A stretch of 64,000 nt of DNA from contig CANXME010002654.1 of the NCBI GenBank assembly GCA_948144175.1, positions 1,860,001-1,924,000 on the forward strand, read 5' to 3'. The translations under genes and the position numbers were made by a program. Below are positions 1 through 9,099 of this stretch, one piece after another; position 1 is the first letter of the stretch, and every line of letters begins with the position of its first letter. The stretch is from Closterium sp. NIES-65. Its lineage: Eukaryota; Streptophyta; Zygnematophyceae; Desmidiales; Closteriaceae. The notes under the pieces were generated by a model that saw only the letters and a program-made list of their open reading frames with translations, ran no database searches and was not told the origin of the DNA.

Positions 1-3000
1 TCAGCACCCCCAGGCTCAGCACCCGCAGCAGCACCAGAGTCACCAGTAACCTCGACCGGGTCAACGGCGTCTACCTGGGACACACCTGAGGGGGCAGGAA
101 CCTGAGGGGGGAGGGGGTCTACCGGGGGGGGAACCGGCACAAGGAAGTCCGGGGGAGGGGGGAGGGAAGGAGTGCGGTAGGGGAAGAGACGGTAGAAGGG
201 GACTGACTCGTCGAACGTGACGTCCTGGGAGGACAGAACACGACGAGAGGAGGGGTGGTAAAACTGCCACCCTGGGGCGTTAGTGGGGAAGCCAAGGAAG
301 ACACAGGGAGCAGCGCGAGGGGACAGCTTGTCCGCAGACAAGTCGCGGACAAACGCCCGAGATCCCCAGACACGGAACACAGACGCATCGCCAACCTTCC
401 CCGTCCACAGCAAGGCTGGGGACATCGCAGGCCGAGAGACCCGGGGGTGAAGGTTGAGCTGATGCGCCGCGTACCTCACCGCAAACGGCCACAGAAAATG
501 GGGGGCAGCCGCATGCATCATGGACGTACGAGCGACATCCATGACCATGCCAATGCGGCGCTCAGCAATCCCATTTTGCTGTGGTGAGTCCGGAAGCGTG
601 AACGTCTGGCGGATCCCCCGTGCACGACAGTAGTCTCGCAGAAGGCGAGAAGAGAACTCTCCGCCTCGGTCAGAGTGCAGACGCAGAACAGGAAAGTCCG
701 AGCCGAAGCTCTTCCTGAGCTGGAGACGAGCCTCGCGGATCCACTCGATCAGCACCTCAGTGACCGCACCCTTGCTGCGCAAGGGGAGGACTGTGGTGTA
801 ACGCGAGTAGTCGTCAACCACCAACAGGAAGTAGCGCTCGTAACCCTGCCCACGGACGGGGGCTGGGCCCCACACATCCATGTGAAGCGTCTGCAGGGGA
901 GCCTCTGTCGGGGGGAAGTGGGAGGAGTGAGGAGTAGCCCGGAGGCGACCCTCGACACAGGGGACACAGGAAGGTCCTGGCCCGGAGGGATGAGGAGGGA
1001 GAGACTGGGGAAGACCAGAGACAAGGACACGGGAAGCCATGCTCCGAAGACGGGGCAAGGAGGGGTGGCCAAGACGGTGGTGCCACAGGAGAGTCTCGTG
1101 AGACAGGAGGCGACAAGAACAGGGGGCAGACTCAGGACCTGACCGGGACGCAGCAGCAAGTACCTGACCCGACGCAGCCACCTGACCAGACGCAGGGACA
1201 GGAGGAGACTCAACGGTCAGGGTGTAGAGACTCGACCCCGGCCGACGCAAGAACGTGGCCAGGTGTCGGCCTGTGCGTGCCTCCGTGCAGTGGGTCACCC
1301 GCTGACTCGCAGGAGTGAACTGGTGAACACCCCCATCCTGCAGGTCTGCTCCACTCACCAAGTTCGTAGAGAACGAGGGAAGGTACAGACCCGACAGGGT
1401 GCCCGAAGGGGCAGCCGGACACGGGAGGACAGTGGAGAAGTGAGACAGGACAGGACCCCCAGAGGGGTCAGCAAGGGAGACCGCAACCGGCCGGCCAAGC
1501 GGCGTAAGGGTAGTGCGGTCTCGAAAGAAGGAGCGAGAAGCTCCGGAGTCAAGTGTGAAAGTGAGGGAGGACGAGGACGACTCAGTACCTGAGAGCGCAG
1601 TCTCACCAGTACCTGAGAGCGCAGACGCACTGGTACCTAGAGCAGCAGCCTCATAAGCACCTAGCGCAGCAGGACCAATGCCCGGGTCGGGCTGGAAACA
1701 GCGGTAACCCTCATTCTCCTCACTATAATCCACAACATACATAGCAGTAAGGATAGCATCAAAATCAAGATCAAAGATCGCTACACCAGCCCTGAGAAGC
1801 TCATCCCAGCGAGGGATCTCACTAGCCCCAGGGAACTGCTGACACCAGGCGTCCATCAGGCGGCCAAAGCAGCGCTGGGTCGCGTGGGCACCCCCACACT
1901 GCTCACCCGCGCGGTCGCCGGAACGAAGAACGTAGGTGCAGGGACCAGTACCCCCACCCCTCTGTCGCCCAGCGTACCACTCACGAAGCTGCAGAGGCGA
2001 AGGGATGTCCCGAGAGCGCTGCTGCTGCTGCCGCTGCGAGCGCTGGCCACCACCACCGCCGCTACGCTGCTGGGTACCACCCCGACCAGATCCACCCCCT
2101 CCACCACCACTGCCTCCTCCGCTGCCGCCTCCACCGCCTCCACCTCCGCCGCCTCCACCTCCGCCGCTGCCTCCACCACCACCGCTGGCACCACCACCAC
2201 CGTCTCCGCCGCTGCTGCCACCACCACCACCACCCCCGCCACTAGCCCCGCCGCCACCCCCACTCCCTCCGCCGCCACCGCCGCCACCGCCACCGCCCCC
2301 TCCAGCTCCACCCGCGCCCTTGCCCCCCTTGCCCTTGCTGGAGCGACGTCTCCCACTAGGGGGAGACGCCGCGCCGACCGACTCTAGACCAAGCAGGTCG
2401 GCAGCAGCAGCAGAGGCAACAGAGGGCAGCAAGGGGGAAGGAGAGCACCCCTCAAAGATGGGGGTGCAAGGGTCACCACGAGAAGCACCTACAGCGACGA
2501 TGCTCTTCTCCGCTGCGAGGAGGGCCTTCTCGAGGAGGTCGACGGAGAGGGTGGTGGGACAGACTGCGAGAAAGTGGTCCCTGACGACTCGAAGGGAGTC
2601 AGGGAGGCGCGCGACTACGTAGTAGAGAGCGATGTACATGGGGGGGGGGTTCTTAGCGCAGAACTCAGCAGGAAGGGCGGCGCGGTAGCGAGTGTCACTA
2701 GTGCGGAGGTGCGTTATGAGGTCAGCGACAGTGGGAAAGGCAGAGAGGTCAGGAAAGAGGTAGGGAAGCATGAGACGGCTCAGTGCAGCAGTGGCAGGGG
2801 AGGAGTAGCGCGCAACTACAGCGTCGTACAAGGTCTGAGCACTCTTGTACTGACTAAAGTGCGCACGCTCAGAGGTAGGGAGGTGGCGACGCACAGCAAG
2901 ACGTGCAGCAGCATCACGGGTGGCCCACTTAGAGCGGATAGCGGGCTCAGCATCAGCAGCAGGAGCAGGAGAGGCGCCAGAGGTGAGATCAAAGAGAGAA

Positions 3001-3110
3001 AGGTCGTCAGCCCTGTCGCACTGTAAGAACAGCTGCAGGTCGTCTAACCAGACCTCAAAATCAATGGCGCGACCCTCAGCGTCAAAAGCTAGGACACTAG
3101 GGGTAGCCAT
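1..3110 (-). CDS. Copia-1 gag-pol (partial: Gag, protease, integrase)
   Basis: The frame starts at the ATG at 3110 (MATPSVLAFDAEGR) and appears open to the window edge, about 1,036 codons. In order it shows an N-terminal Gag region, a Gly/Ser-rich tract (about 2080-2320), an RNA-binding zinc motif with a long first loop (C-x13-C-x3-H-x4-C, near 1870-1940), the aspartic protease motif LDSGASRSFF (about 1530-1560), a GAG-pre-integrase HHRLGHPS motif (about 1055-1085), and integrase motifs HMDVWGP, HSDRGGEFSS and QQNGIAERR. It ends in the linker where tandem GAEPGG repeats start. Reverse transcriptase and RNase H would lie to the left. The start matches the MATPNV start of Copia-7. Confidence 0.85.
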   Translation of the reverse strand, partial: MATPSVLAFDAEGRAIDFEVWLDDLQLFLQCDRADDLSLFDLTSGASPAPAADAEPAIRSKWATRDAAARLAVRRHLPTSERAHFSQYKSAQTLYDAVVARYSSPATAALSRLMLPYLFPDLSAFPTVADLITHLRTSDTRYRAALPAEFCAKNPPPMYIALYYVVARLPDSLRVVRDHFLAVCPTTLSVDLLEKALLAAEKSIVAVGASRGDPCTPIFEGCSPSPLLPSVASAAAADLLGLESVGAASPPSGRRRSSKGKGGKGAGGAGGGGGGGGGGGGGSGGGGGASGGGGGGGGSSGGDGGGGASGGGGGSGGGGGGGGGGGGGGSGGGSGGGGGGSGRGGTQQRSGGGGGQRSQRQQQQRSRDIPSPLQLREWYAGRQRGGGTGPCTYVLRSGDRAGEQCGGAHATQRCFGRLMDAWCQQFPGASEIPRWDELLRAGVAIFDLDFDAILTAMYVVDYSEENEGYRCFQPDPGIGPAALGAYEAAALGTSASALSGTGETALSGTESSSSSLTFTLDSGASRSFFRDRTTLTPLGRPVAVSLADPSGGPVLSHFSTVLPCPAAPSGTLSGLYLPSFSTNLVSGADLQDGGVHQFTPASQRVTHCTEARTGRHLATFLRRPGSSLYTLTVESPPVPASGQVAASGQVLAAASRSGPESAPCSCRLLSHETLLWHHRLGHPSLPRLRSMASRVLVSGLPQSLPPHPSGPGPSCVPCVEGRLRATPHSSHFPPTEAPLQTLHMDVWGPAPVRGQGYERYFLLVVDDYSRYTTVLPLRSKGAVTEVLIEWIREARLQLRKSFGSDFPVLRLHSDRGGEFSSRLLRDYCRARGIRQTFTLPDSPQQNGIAERRIGMVMDVARTSMMHAAAPHFLWPFAVRYAAHQLNLHPRVSRPAMSPALLWTGKVGDASVFRVWGSRAFVRDLSADKLSPRAAPCVFLGFPTNAPGWQFYHPSSRRVLSSQDVTFDESVPFYRLFPYRTPSLPPPPDFLVPVPPPVDPLPPQVPAPSGVSQVDAVDPVEVTGDSGAAAGAEPGGA

Positions 3111-3199
3111 GGCGACGACAGCGACGCAGTGCTAGCAGCAGGGAAAGAGCTCGCAGTGTCAGTGGGACTGTGCTCACCAGGCAGGGCAGGTCGTGTAGG

Positions 3200-4085
3200 T
3201 ATGCAGAAAGGCGGCTCGGGTGCTGGGCGGCTCGGCTGCTGGGCGGCTCGGGCGCAGGGCGGCTCGGCTCCCGGGCTGCTCGGCGGCTGGGCGGCTCGGG
3301 TGCAGGGCGGCTCGGCTCCCGGGCGGCTCGGCGGCAGGGCGGCTCGGGTCCCGGGCGGCTCGGCGTCGGGCGGCTCGGCTCACGGGCGGTTCGGCTGCTG
3401 AGGCGGCTCGGCCAGGAGATGCAGGGGCGGGGCCGTCAGGTGCAGCGGCGGGTTGACCGGTGCAGTGGCGGGCCGGCAGGTGCAGAGGCGGGCCGGCAGG
3501 TGCAGTGGCGGGCCGGCAGGTGCAGCGACGGGCCGTAGGGTGCAGTGGCGGGCCGTAGGGTGCAGCGGCGGGCCGGCAGGTGCAGCAGCGAGGCCGGCAG
3601 GTGCAGCGGCGAGGCCGGCAGGTGCAGTGGCGGGCCGGCAGGTGCAGCGGCGGGCCGTAGGGTGCAGTGGCGGGCCGGCAGGTGCAGCGGCAGGCCGGCA
3701 GGTGCAGTGGCGGGCCGGCAGGAGAGGCGGCAGGGCCGCGTCAGGGGAGGCGGCAGGGCCGCGTCAGGGGAGGCGGGGGAGCCGCGTCAGGGGAGGCGGC
3801 GGTGCCGCGTCAGGGGAGGCGGGGGAGCCGCGTCAGGGGAGGCGGCAGGGCCGCGTCAGGGGAGGCGGCGGGGCCGCGTCAGACAGGCGGCGGGGCCGCG
3901 TCAGGAGAGGCGGCGGAGCCGCGTCAGGGGAGGCGGCGAGGCCGCGTCAGGGGAGGCGGCGGAGCCGCGTCAGGGTAGGCGGCGAGGCCGCGTCAAACAG
4001 GCGGCGGGGCCGCGATCAGGAGAGGTGGCGGGGCCGCGTCTGAGGGACAGCGGGGCCGCGAGGGAAAAGGCGACCCGAGGGGGTC
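3200..4085 (-). repeat. GC-rich tandem-repeat leader of Copia-1
   Basis: This is the untranslated leader between primer site and gag. It holds two successive arrays: about 20-bp units built on GGGCCGGCAGGTGCAG (about 3440-3720) and about 24-bp units built on GGCGGCGGGGCCGCGTCAG (about 3720-4010). A looser GGCGGCTCGG array (3210-3410) lies next to gag. Open frames here on both strands are by-products of the repeats. Confidence 0.85.
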
Positions 4086-4166
4086 GCTAAAAAAAAGGCG
4101 CGCCTCGGGGCGCGCTTCGGTGGGCCCTAAAAAAAACGGTCCTAAGGTAGGACCCGCTCTATACCA

Positions 4167-4295
4167 TGTTAAGTAAAGAAAACAGGAATGGAATGACTAA
4201 GGAAAGATTGGGTACAAATACAACCCTAGAAAACCTGTACCCCATATGTGCTACCCCACTATAGCCTACAGCAACTATGTCATATAAATCTGACA
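4167..4295 (-). repeat. 5' LTR of Copia-1
   Basis: A 129-bp TG...CA repeat that resembles the LTRs at 4422-4554 and 49010-49142 through a shared core, GGCTATAGTGGGGTA. The primer site complementary to initiator-Met tRNA lies directly beside it. Confidence 0.85.
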
Positions 4296-4554
4296 CTTGT
4301 GGCCTTGACCTTGTGCTCGGACTGTGTGGTGACTTTGTGATCCACCCTGAGCTTGCTTTGCTTTGCTTTGCTTGACTGGTCTTGTGACCCCTTGTTCTCC
4401 CCCACTTTGCCTATGGGGGTGTGTCAGAATGCTATATAGCTTGTACATTTGTGTAGGCTATAGTGGGGTATCCCATAGGGGGTACAACCCAATTAGGGTT
4501 GGTACTTGTACTCACTCATTTCATAGTTCATTCATTCTCGTTCTACTTTCCTCA
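4296..4554 (+). mobile_element. Copia-2: 3' untranslated tail and 3' LTR of a copia element
   Basis: 4296-4421 closely matches the 3' untranslated tail of Copia-7 (about 56050-56167), including the CTTTGCTTTGCTTGACTGG stretch and a C-run/G-run hairpin ending at the polypurine tract. The LTR follows at 4422-4554 (133 bp, TGTCAGAATG to CTCA). Copia-1 cut this element, whose body should lie left of the window. Confidence 0.85.
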
Positions 4555-5494
4555 GCTAGAGCACTAGGGTAAGGGCAGCGTAGTGGTAGAGGTGCCGCTC
4601 TTATCGGACAGGGCGCTCGGGCGGCTCGGCGGCTCGGCAGCAACTGCAGCTCGGCGGCTTGGCGACTCGGCGGCTCGGACGGCTCAGGTGGCTCGGCGGC
4701 TCGGGCGGCTCGGGTGGCTCGGCAGCAGCGGCGGCTCGGCAGATCGGCGGCTCGGCGGCACAGCGGCAATGGCGGCTCAGCGGCGCCGGCGGCTCGGTGG
4801 TGACGGCGGGGTCGCGTAGGGTGGCAGGGCCGCTGAAGGGAGGACGGCGGGGCCGGGTGGGGCGGCGACGAGGCCGCAGAGGGCGGCGGCGGGGTCACGA
4901 AGGGTGGCGACCGGCGCCTTAAGGGTGGGGCCGCGTGGTCGCAAGGGTGGGGCGACGGGGCCAGCAGAGGCGGCGCCGGGGCCGGAAGAGCGGCGCCGGG
5001 GCCGCAAGGGTAGGCGACGGGGCCGTGAGGGCGGCGTGGAGGGGTCGCTAGGGCGGCTCGAAGAGGCCGCGAGGGCGGCGCGAAAGGGCCGCGAGGGCGG
5101 CGCGACGCGACGGGGCCGCGAGGGCGGCAGAACGGGGCCGCGTGGGTGGCGCGACGAGGCCGCAAGGGCGGCGCGAAGTGATGGGGCCGCGAGGGCGGCG
5201 CGACGGGGTCGCAAGGGCGACTCGACGGGGCCGCTAGGGAGGCGCGACGCGACGGGGTCGTAAGGGGGGAGCGCGACTCGGGCAGAGGCTGAGCGTGCTC
5301 TGGGCAGGAAAAAAAAAAACTGGTGGGCCCTAGGAACAGTTCCCATTGGGGAACCTGCTCTATACCATGTGAAATTGAACGAAAATGATTGAACTGAGCA
5401 GCATGAGAAGTACAAGTACCAAACCCTAAAGTGTTGTACCCCATATAAGCTACCCCACTATAGCCTACACAGACTATAGTATATGAGTTGAACA
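4555..5494 (-). mobile_element. Copia-2b: leader and 5' LTR of an older copia element
   Basis: The 127-bp LTR is at 5368-5494 (TGTTCAAC to TTTCACA). A primer site TGGTATAGAGC (5357-5367) is followed leftward by a GC-rich repeat leader, about 4600-5290, with units around GGGGCCGCGAGGGCGGC. No coding part is left before Copia-2 begins at 4554, so Copia-2 probably inserted into this leader. Long frames here are repeat by-products. Confidence 0.75.
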
Positions 5495-6326
5495 AAAAAA
5501 ACAAAAACTCATAGAGTCCTTTGATGCATTTTCGGGATGGATCAACCCTAAAAACGGAAAACTTTTGGTATTTAGGGTTGATGCCTCCCGAGTCGCATCC
5601 GTTTCCGAGTGGGTAATATATTATGTTATTGTGCATTTACGATCGGTTAGGTGATATGTATCACCCAGAATATAATATGTTATACGTACTCACGATTTGA
5701 CACGCCTAATTTTACTTCCAGAAGAAGGCGACGCGCGCGCTGTAGTAGACGGAGGTCAAAACCCTAAACAAATAAAATGAGTACACAATTCGGCTCGTCT
5801 AGAAAATCCCTTTTACTCACGGTTCGGCTTGTTCGCCTAGTCGTTTGGGTAGCTCTGGGTTGAAATCTTACGGTCTAGATTTACCGGCCCTACTTCGATC
5901 ACCCCTCCGGCACTGTTCGGCCCCTGGTTGATCTTTTCCCAATGAACTACCCTCCAGGTTCGAAACCACAGCCCCACATTGAGCAGCGATGAGTGGAATT
6001 CCACAACCCTGAGCTTCACTGTCAGACACACGCGAGAGAGGGTAACGATTGAGGTGGAAGTGGAAGCAGAGAGCAGAGAGCAGGGAGCAGAGTAGAGAGC
6101 AGAGAGCAGGGAGCAGAGTAGAGAGCAGAGAGCAGGGAGCAGTGTAGAGAGCAGAGAGCAGGGAGCAGTTGACGCACGCAGAGGGACCCACACAGACAGC
6201 GCCAAGACCGAAGCCACCATTTTCAACAGCCGCAGGTTTAGAATTTTGGCGATTTTAGAATATAGGCAGGAGCGCACTCTCCCACTCTAGTCTTATCTCC
6301 TAAAAAAGTCTGAAAGCCGAGTCATC
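5495..6326. other. Upstream region of the F-box/LRR gene, no coding sequence recognised
   Basis: Non-repetitive, lower-GC DNA between the transposon cluster and the gene at 6327. Apart from the short tandem repeat at 6062-6172 I see no conserved coding or RNA feature. It probably holds the promoter and 5' untranslated region of the downstream gene. Confidence 0.5.
6062..6172. repeat. 26-bp minisatellite, about four copies
   Basis: Units of about 26 bp built from GAGAGCAGGGAGCAGAGTA are repeated head to tail about 155 bp upstream of the F-box/LRR start codon, probably in its 5' untranslated or promoter region. Confidence 0.8.
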
Positions 6327-8774
6327 ATGACGAGTTTGCACATCAACAACCTTCCCGACGAGCTCCTCGTTGCGATTTTCTGGCCCTCCAAGCGTCTCTT
6401 CTCCCGCCAGTCCCACGATGACGCCGTGTGGGCGTCCGTGTGGCCAACCCCGCGGATTATTCGCGAAAATGCTGACGAGTCGTCGTATCAACAGAGCGAA
6501 CCCTTGTTTCCAAACCCGAATTTCCCCCCAGCTTTCGCCGACGCCGCTTATAACCTCCTCGTCGCGTCAGTGTGCCGTCGCTGGCGTCGCCTGGCTGAGC
6601 GCCACGTCACGACGCTTCTCGTCAAGGAAAGACGCGACGTCTCTTGCAAGGATCTCTCCGCCGCTCTCAACCGCTTCCCAAACCTCACACACCTTCACCT
6701 AAACGACTCTAGCCTGGAGACCATCGACGACACCTTTCTCGCTCGCGTCGCCGCATCGTGCCCTAATCTGACTGCTTTCCACCTGGGGGGAGGGATCGAG
6801 CAGAACGTGGATGAGGAGGAGGAGGAGGAGGGCCAGAGGTTGCTGACCAGAGCTGGCTTGGACGTTTTCTTCCGCCGGTGCACGCGGCTGGAGCATCTAT
6901 CTTTGGGCTGCCTCTCCAGTTGTCTCGTGCTCCCACCTCCCTTCTATCAGCTCGCGCACCTCCGCTCGCTCGCGATCGCCGATCGGTCGGCGTTGTCGGC
7001 TCCCGGACTCAAGAATCTATCTTCTCTCACCGCTCTCTCCCTCAACGCGGCGATCTGGTTCCAGGATCTGAATATCCTTGCTTCGTTCCCAAGCCTCACC
7101 CATCTCTCCTTGTCGGAAAGGATCTCTCAGTTTCAACCAAGGCCGCTGCCTTCTCGTCCCTTCTCGTTCGCGCATCTGCCGTCGCTCAAGTCGCTGAACC
7201 TGGGTGACAGCTGTCCGCCGTTCGACGTCATGTTTCCCTCAGAATCGCCCTGCAGCCTGCTCGAACGCCTCACGCTCAACCGCTGCCATGAGCTCGCCGC
7301 TCTCCCACACGACTTGGAGGACCGCCTGCCGTGTCTCCGCGAGCTGACCATCAGCGGGTGCAGGTCGTTCCTCGAGCAACCAGAGCAGCTCACCTCCCTG
7401 ACGAGTCTGCGCAGCCTGAAGCTCTCCGACTGCAGTTTGGTCGGCCTGCCTCATGATTTTGGGGAGCTCTCCGCGCTGAAGACGCTCGTGCTGCACAAGC
7501 TGAATGTCGACCTCCCTGCCTCGTGCAGCCGGCTTAAATCTTTAGAGACGCTGCTAGTTACAGTCTGCCCACACCTACGCGAGTTACCAGAGGGGTTCGG
7601 CGCTCTCACTGCGCTCAAATCCCTAGGCCTTGCCGGCTCACCTTCTGTGATCCTTCCTGATGACATTGGAGAGCTCACCAACCTGCAGACTCTCTTCCTG
7701 AAGTCGTACCAGCAGCATCATCTGCGTCCCTCCTCTTTCACCCACCTAGCGTCACTGACAAGGCTTGAGCTGCAGGATTGCGCGTTGACAGAGCTCCCAG
7801 AGGCGATGGGGGAGCTGAGAAGCCTGCGGGAGCTCTACATCCAAGCCTGCTCGCACCTCCAGAAGCTCCCAGACTCCGTTTCAGCCCTCCTGGGCCTCGA
7901 AATTCTCGAGGTTGACAACTGCAGCAGCCTTTTCTCGGTGCCTAGGAGTTTTGTGAACCTGACGAGGCTGAAGGAGTTGGAGCTGACCGGCTGTGGGTTG
8001 CTGAGAAAGGCTCCCGAGTTCTTGCCCGGGTCGCTAGAAGCTCTCAGCGTGGCGAGTTTACATCATGTCACCCGTCTGCCAGGTGCCTACAGTCTTCCGT
8101 GCTTGAAGAAACTGAGCCTGTACATGGTGATTTTCCCTGCTGCACTCTCCAGCAGCCTTTCCTCTCTGGAGCAGTTGAAGCTGTACCTGGCTTGGGAGGA
8201 GGAGTTCCCGTTTCCATTAACGGCTATTCCTCACCTCTGCACCCTGTCAATCTTAAGCACTGGAGTCATGAAGCTTCCTGATTTTTCCGGCTCGTCATTG
8301 CAAGAGTTGCGTCAACTAGCAATACTCTTGCCGAATTTGACCGAAATCCCACCGACTATCGCAGCCCTGCAGAAGCTCACATACATGGAGATCAGAGCTC
8401 CCAAGCTCTCCTCACTTCCTGATTCACTCATGACACTCACCAGATTATGCAAGCTGATTCTGTCCGACTCCCAATCTCTCACACACCTCCCTGCTTCCCT
8501 CACTCAGCTGTCCTGGCTCTGTGAGCTAAGGGTCCACCACGGCTCCATCACTTCTCTTCCTTCCAACTTCTCGCGGCTCAGCAGGCTGCAGATCCTGGAT
8601 TTGGAGGATTGTAAACAGCTAGAGGCACTCCCTGAAGATCTAGGAGAGCTGAAGCTGCTGGTGATTTTGAATGCTCATGGCTGCGACAAGTTGCACGACG
8701 ATGAAGGGCCAACTTACTTCGCCTGCCTGAGGGGTGCGATTCGTACCGTTGGAGGTTCTAGTGATTGCTTGTAG
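6327..8774 (+). CDS. F-box / leucine-rich-repeat protein
   Basis: An 815-residue single-exon protein. The N-terminus carries an F-box-like segment (NNLPDELLVAIFWPS, residues 7-21) whose second half (LLVASVCRRWRRLAERH, about residues 77-93) is split off by about 55 residues. From about residue 110 to the end are some 25 leucine-rich repeats of plant type, L-x2-L-x-L-x2-C-x2-L-x2-LP, such as LRSLKLSDCSLVGLP. F-box proteins bind SKP1 and select substrates for SCF ubiquitin ligases, with the repeats usually binding the substrate. The repeats also resemble the LRR part of plant NLR immune receptors, but no NB-ARC or TIR domain is present. The ATG at 6327 is the first in frame and directly precedes the F-box. 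It converges on ASF1, with 325 bp between the stop codons. The substrate is unknown. Confidence 0.88.
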   Translation: MTSLHINNLPDELLVAIFWPSKRLFSRQSHDDAVWASVWPTPRIIRENADESSYQQSEPLFPNPNFPPAFADAAYNLLVASVCRRWRRLAERHVTTLLVKERRDVSCKDLSAALNRFPNLTHLHLNDSSLETIDDTFLARVAASCPNLTAFHLGGGIEQNVDEEEEEEGQRLLTRAGLDVFFRRCTRLEHLSLGCLSSCLVLPPPFYQLAHLRSLAIADRSALSAPGLKNLSSLTALSLNAAIWFQDLNILASFPSLTHLSLSERISQFQPRPLPSRPFSFAHLPSLKSLNLGDSCPPFDVMFPSESPCSLLERLTLNRCHELAALPHDLEDRLPCLRELTISGCRSFLEQPEQLTSLTSLRSLKLSDCSLVGLPHDFGELSALKTLVLHKLNVDLPASCSRLKSLETLLVTVCPHLRELPEGFGALTALKSLGLAGSPSVILPDDIGELTNLQTLFLKSYQQHHLRPSSFTHLASLTRLELQDCALTELPEAMGELRSLRELYIQACSHLQKLPDSVSALLGLEILEVDNCSSLFSVPRSFVNLTRLKELELTGCGLLRKAPEFLPGSLEALSVASLHHVTRLPGAYSLPCLKKLSLYMVIFPAALSSSLSSLEQLKLYLAWEEEFPFPLTAIPHLCTLSILSTGVMKLPDFSGSSLQELRQLAILLPNLTEIPPTIAALQKLTYMEIRAPKLSSLPDSLMTLTRLCKLILSDSQSLTHLPASLTQLSWLCELRVHHGSITSLPSNFSRLSRLQILDLEDCKQLEALPEDLGELKLLVILNAHGCDKLHDDEGPTYFACLRGAIRTVGGSSDCL

Positions 8775-9099
8775 TGCCTGTAAAGTATTACACAACTTAG
8801 TCATTGTGGGTTTGTGCTAGTTCTGTGTTGAAAAAATATACTAGGTCCTTACATCTGTTAGGCAATTGCTAAAGCGAACCAACGTACCCTAGTAACAACT
8901 GGTTTAACTGTACCTACATCTTGTCTATTCTTTATGGACAGATACACCATAACACCTCCCAACTATCATGTATTAACTGTTTTTCAATACACTAGTGAAC
9001 AATAGAAATCTGGTACACTCAACAGCAAACATACGGCATTGAGCTGGCGTTGGCCTTGTACTGGGAACAATATACATTCATGTTACACCCTTCACACAG
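8775..9099. other. Convergent intergenic region
   Basis: Tail-to-tail spacer between the F-box/LRR gene and ASF1. It is AT-richer than its neighbours and presumably holds both 3' untranslated regions. No other feature seen. Confidence 0.6.

Larger units (their letters stand above)
1..4295 (-). mobile_element. Copia-1: Ty1/copia LTR retrotransposon, 5' part, cut by the window edge
   Basis: Reading leftward there is a 5' LTR (4167-4295), a primer site TGGTATAGAGC directly beside it (4156-4166), a long GC-rich tandem-repeat leader (about 3200-4085) and a gag-pol frame from the ATG at 3110 to the left edge. The LTR begins TGTCAG and ends CA. The visible coding part looks whole and closely resembles Copia-7 at 49010-56300. 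The base next to the LTR (4296) falls inside the 3' untranslated region of another copia element, so Copia-1 inserted into that one. The matching 3' LTR and target duplication (expected CTTGT) would lie beyond the window. Family assignment is firm; the age cannot be judged without the second LTR. Confidence 0.9.
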
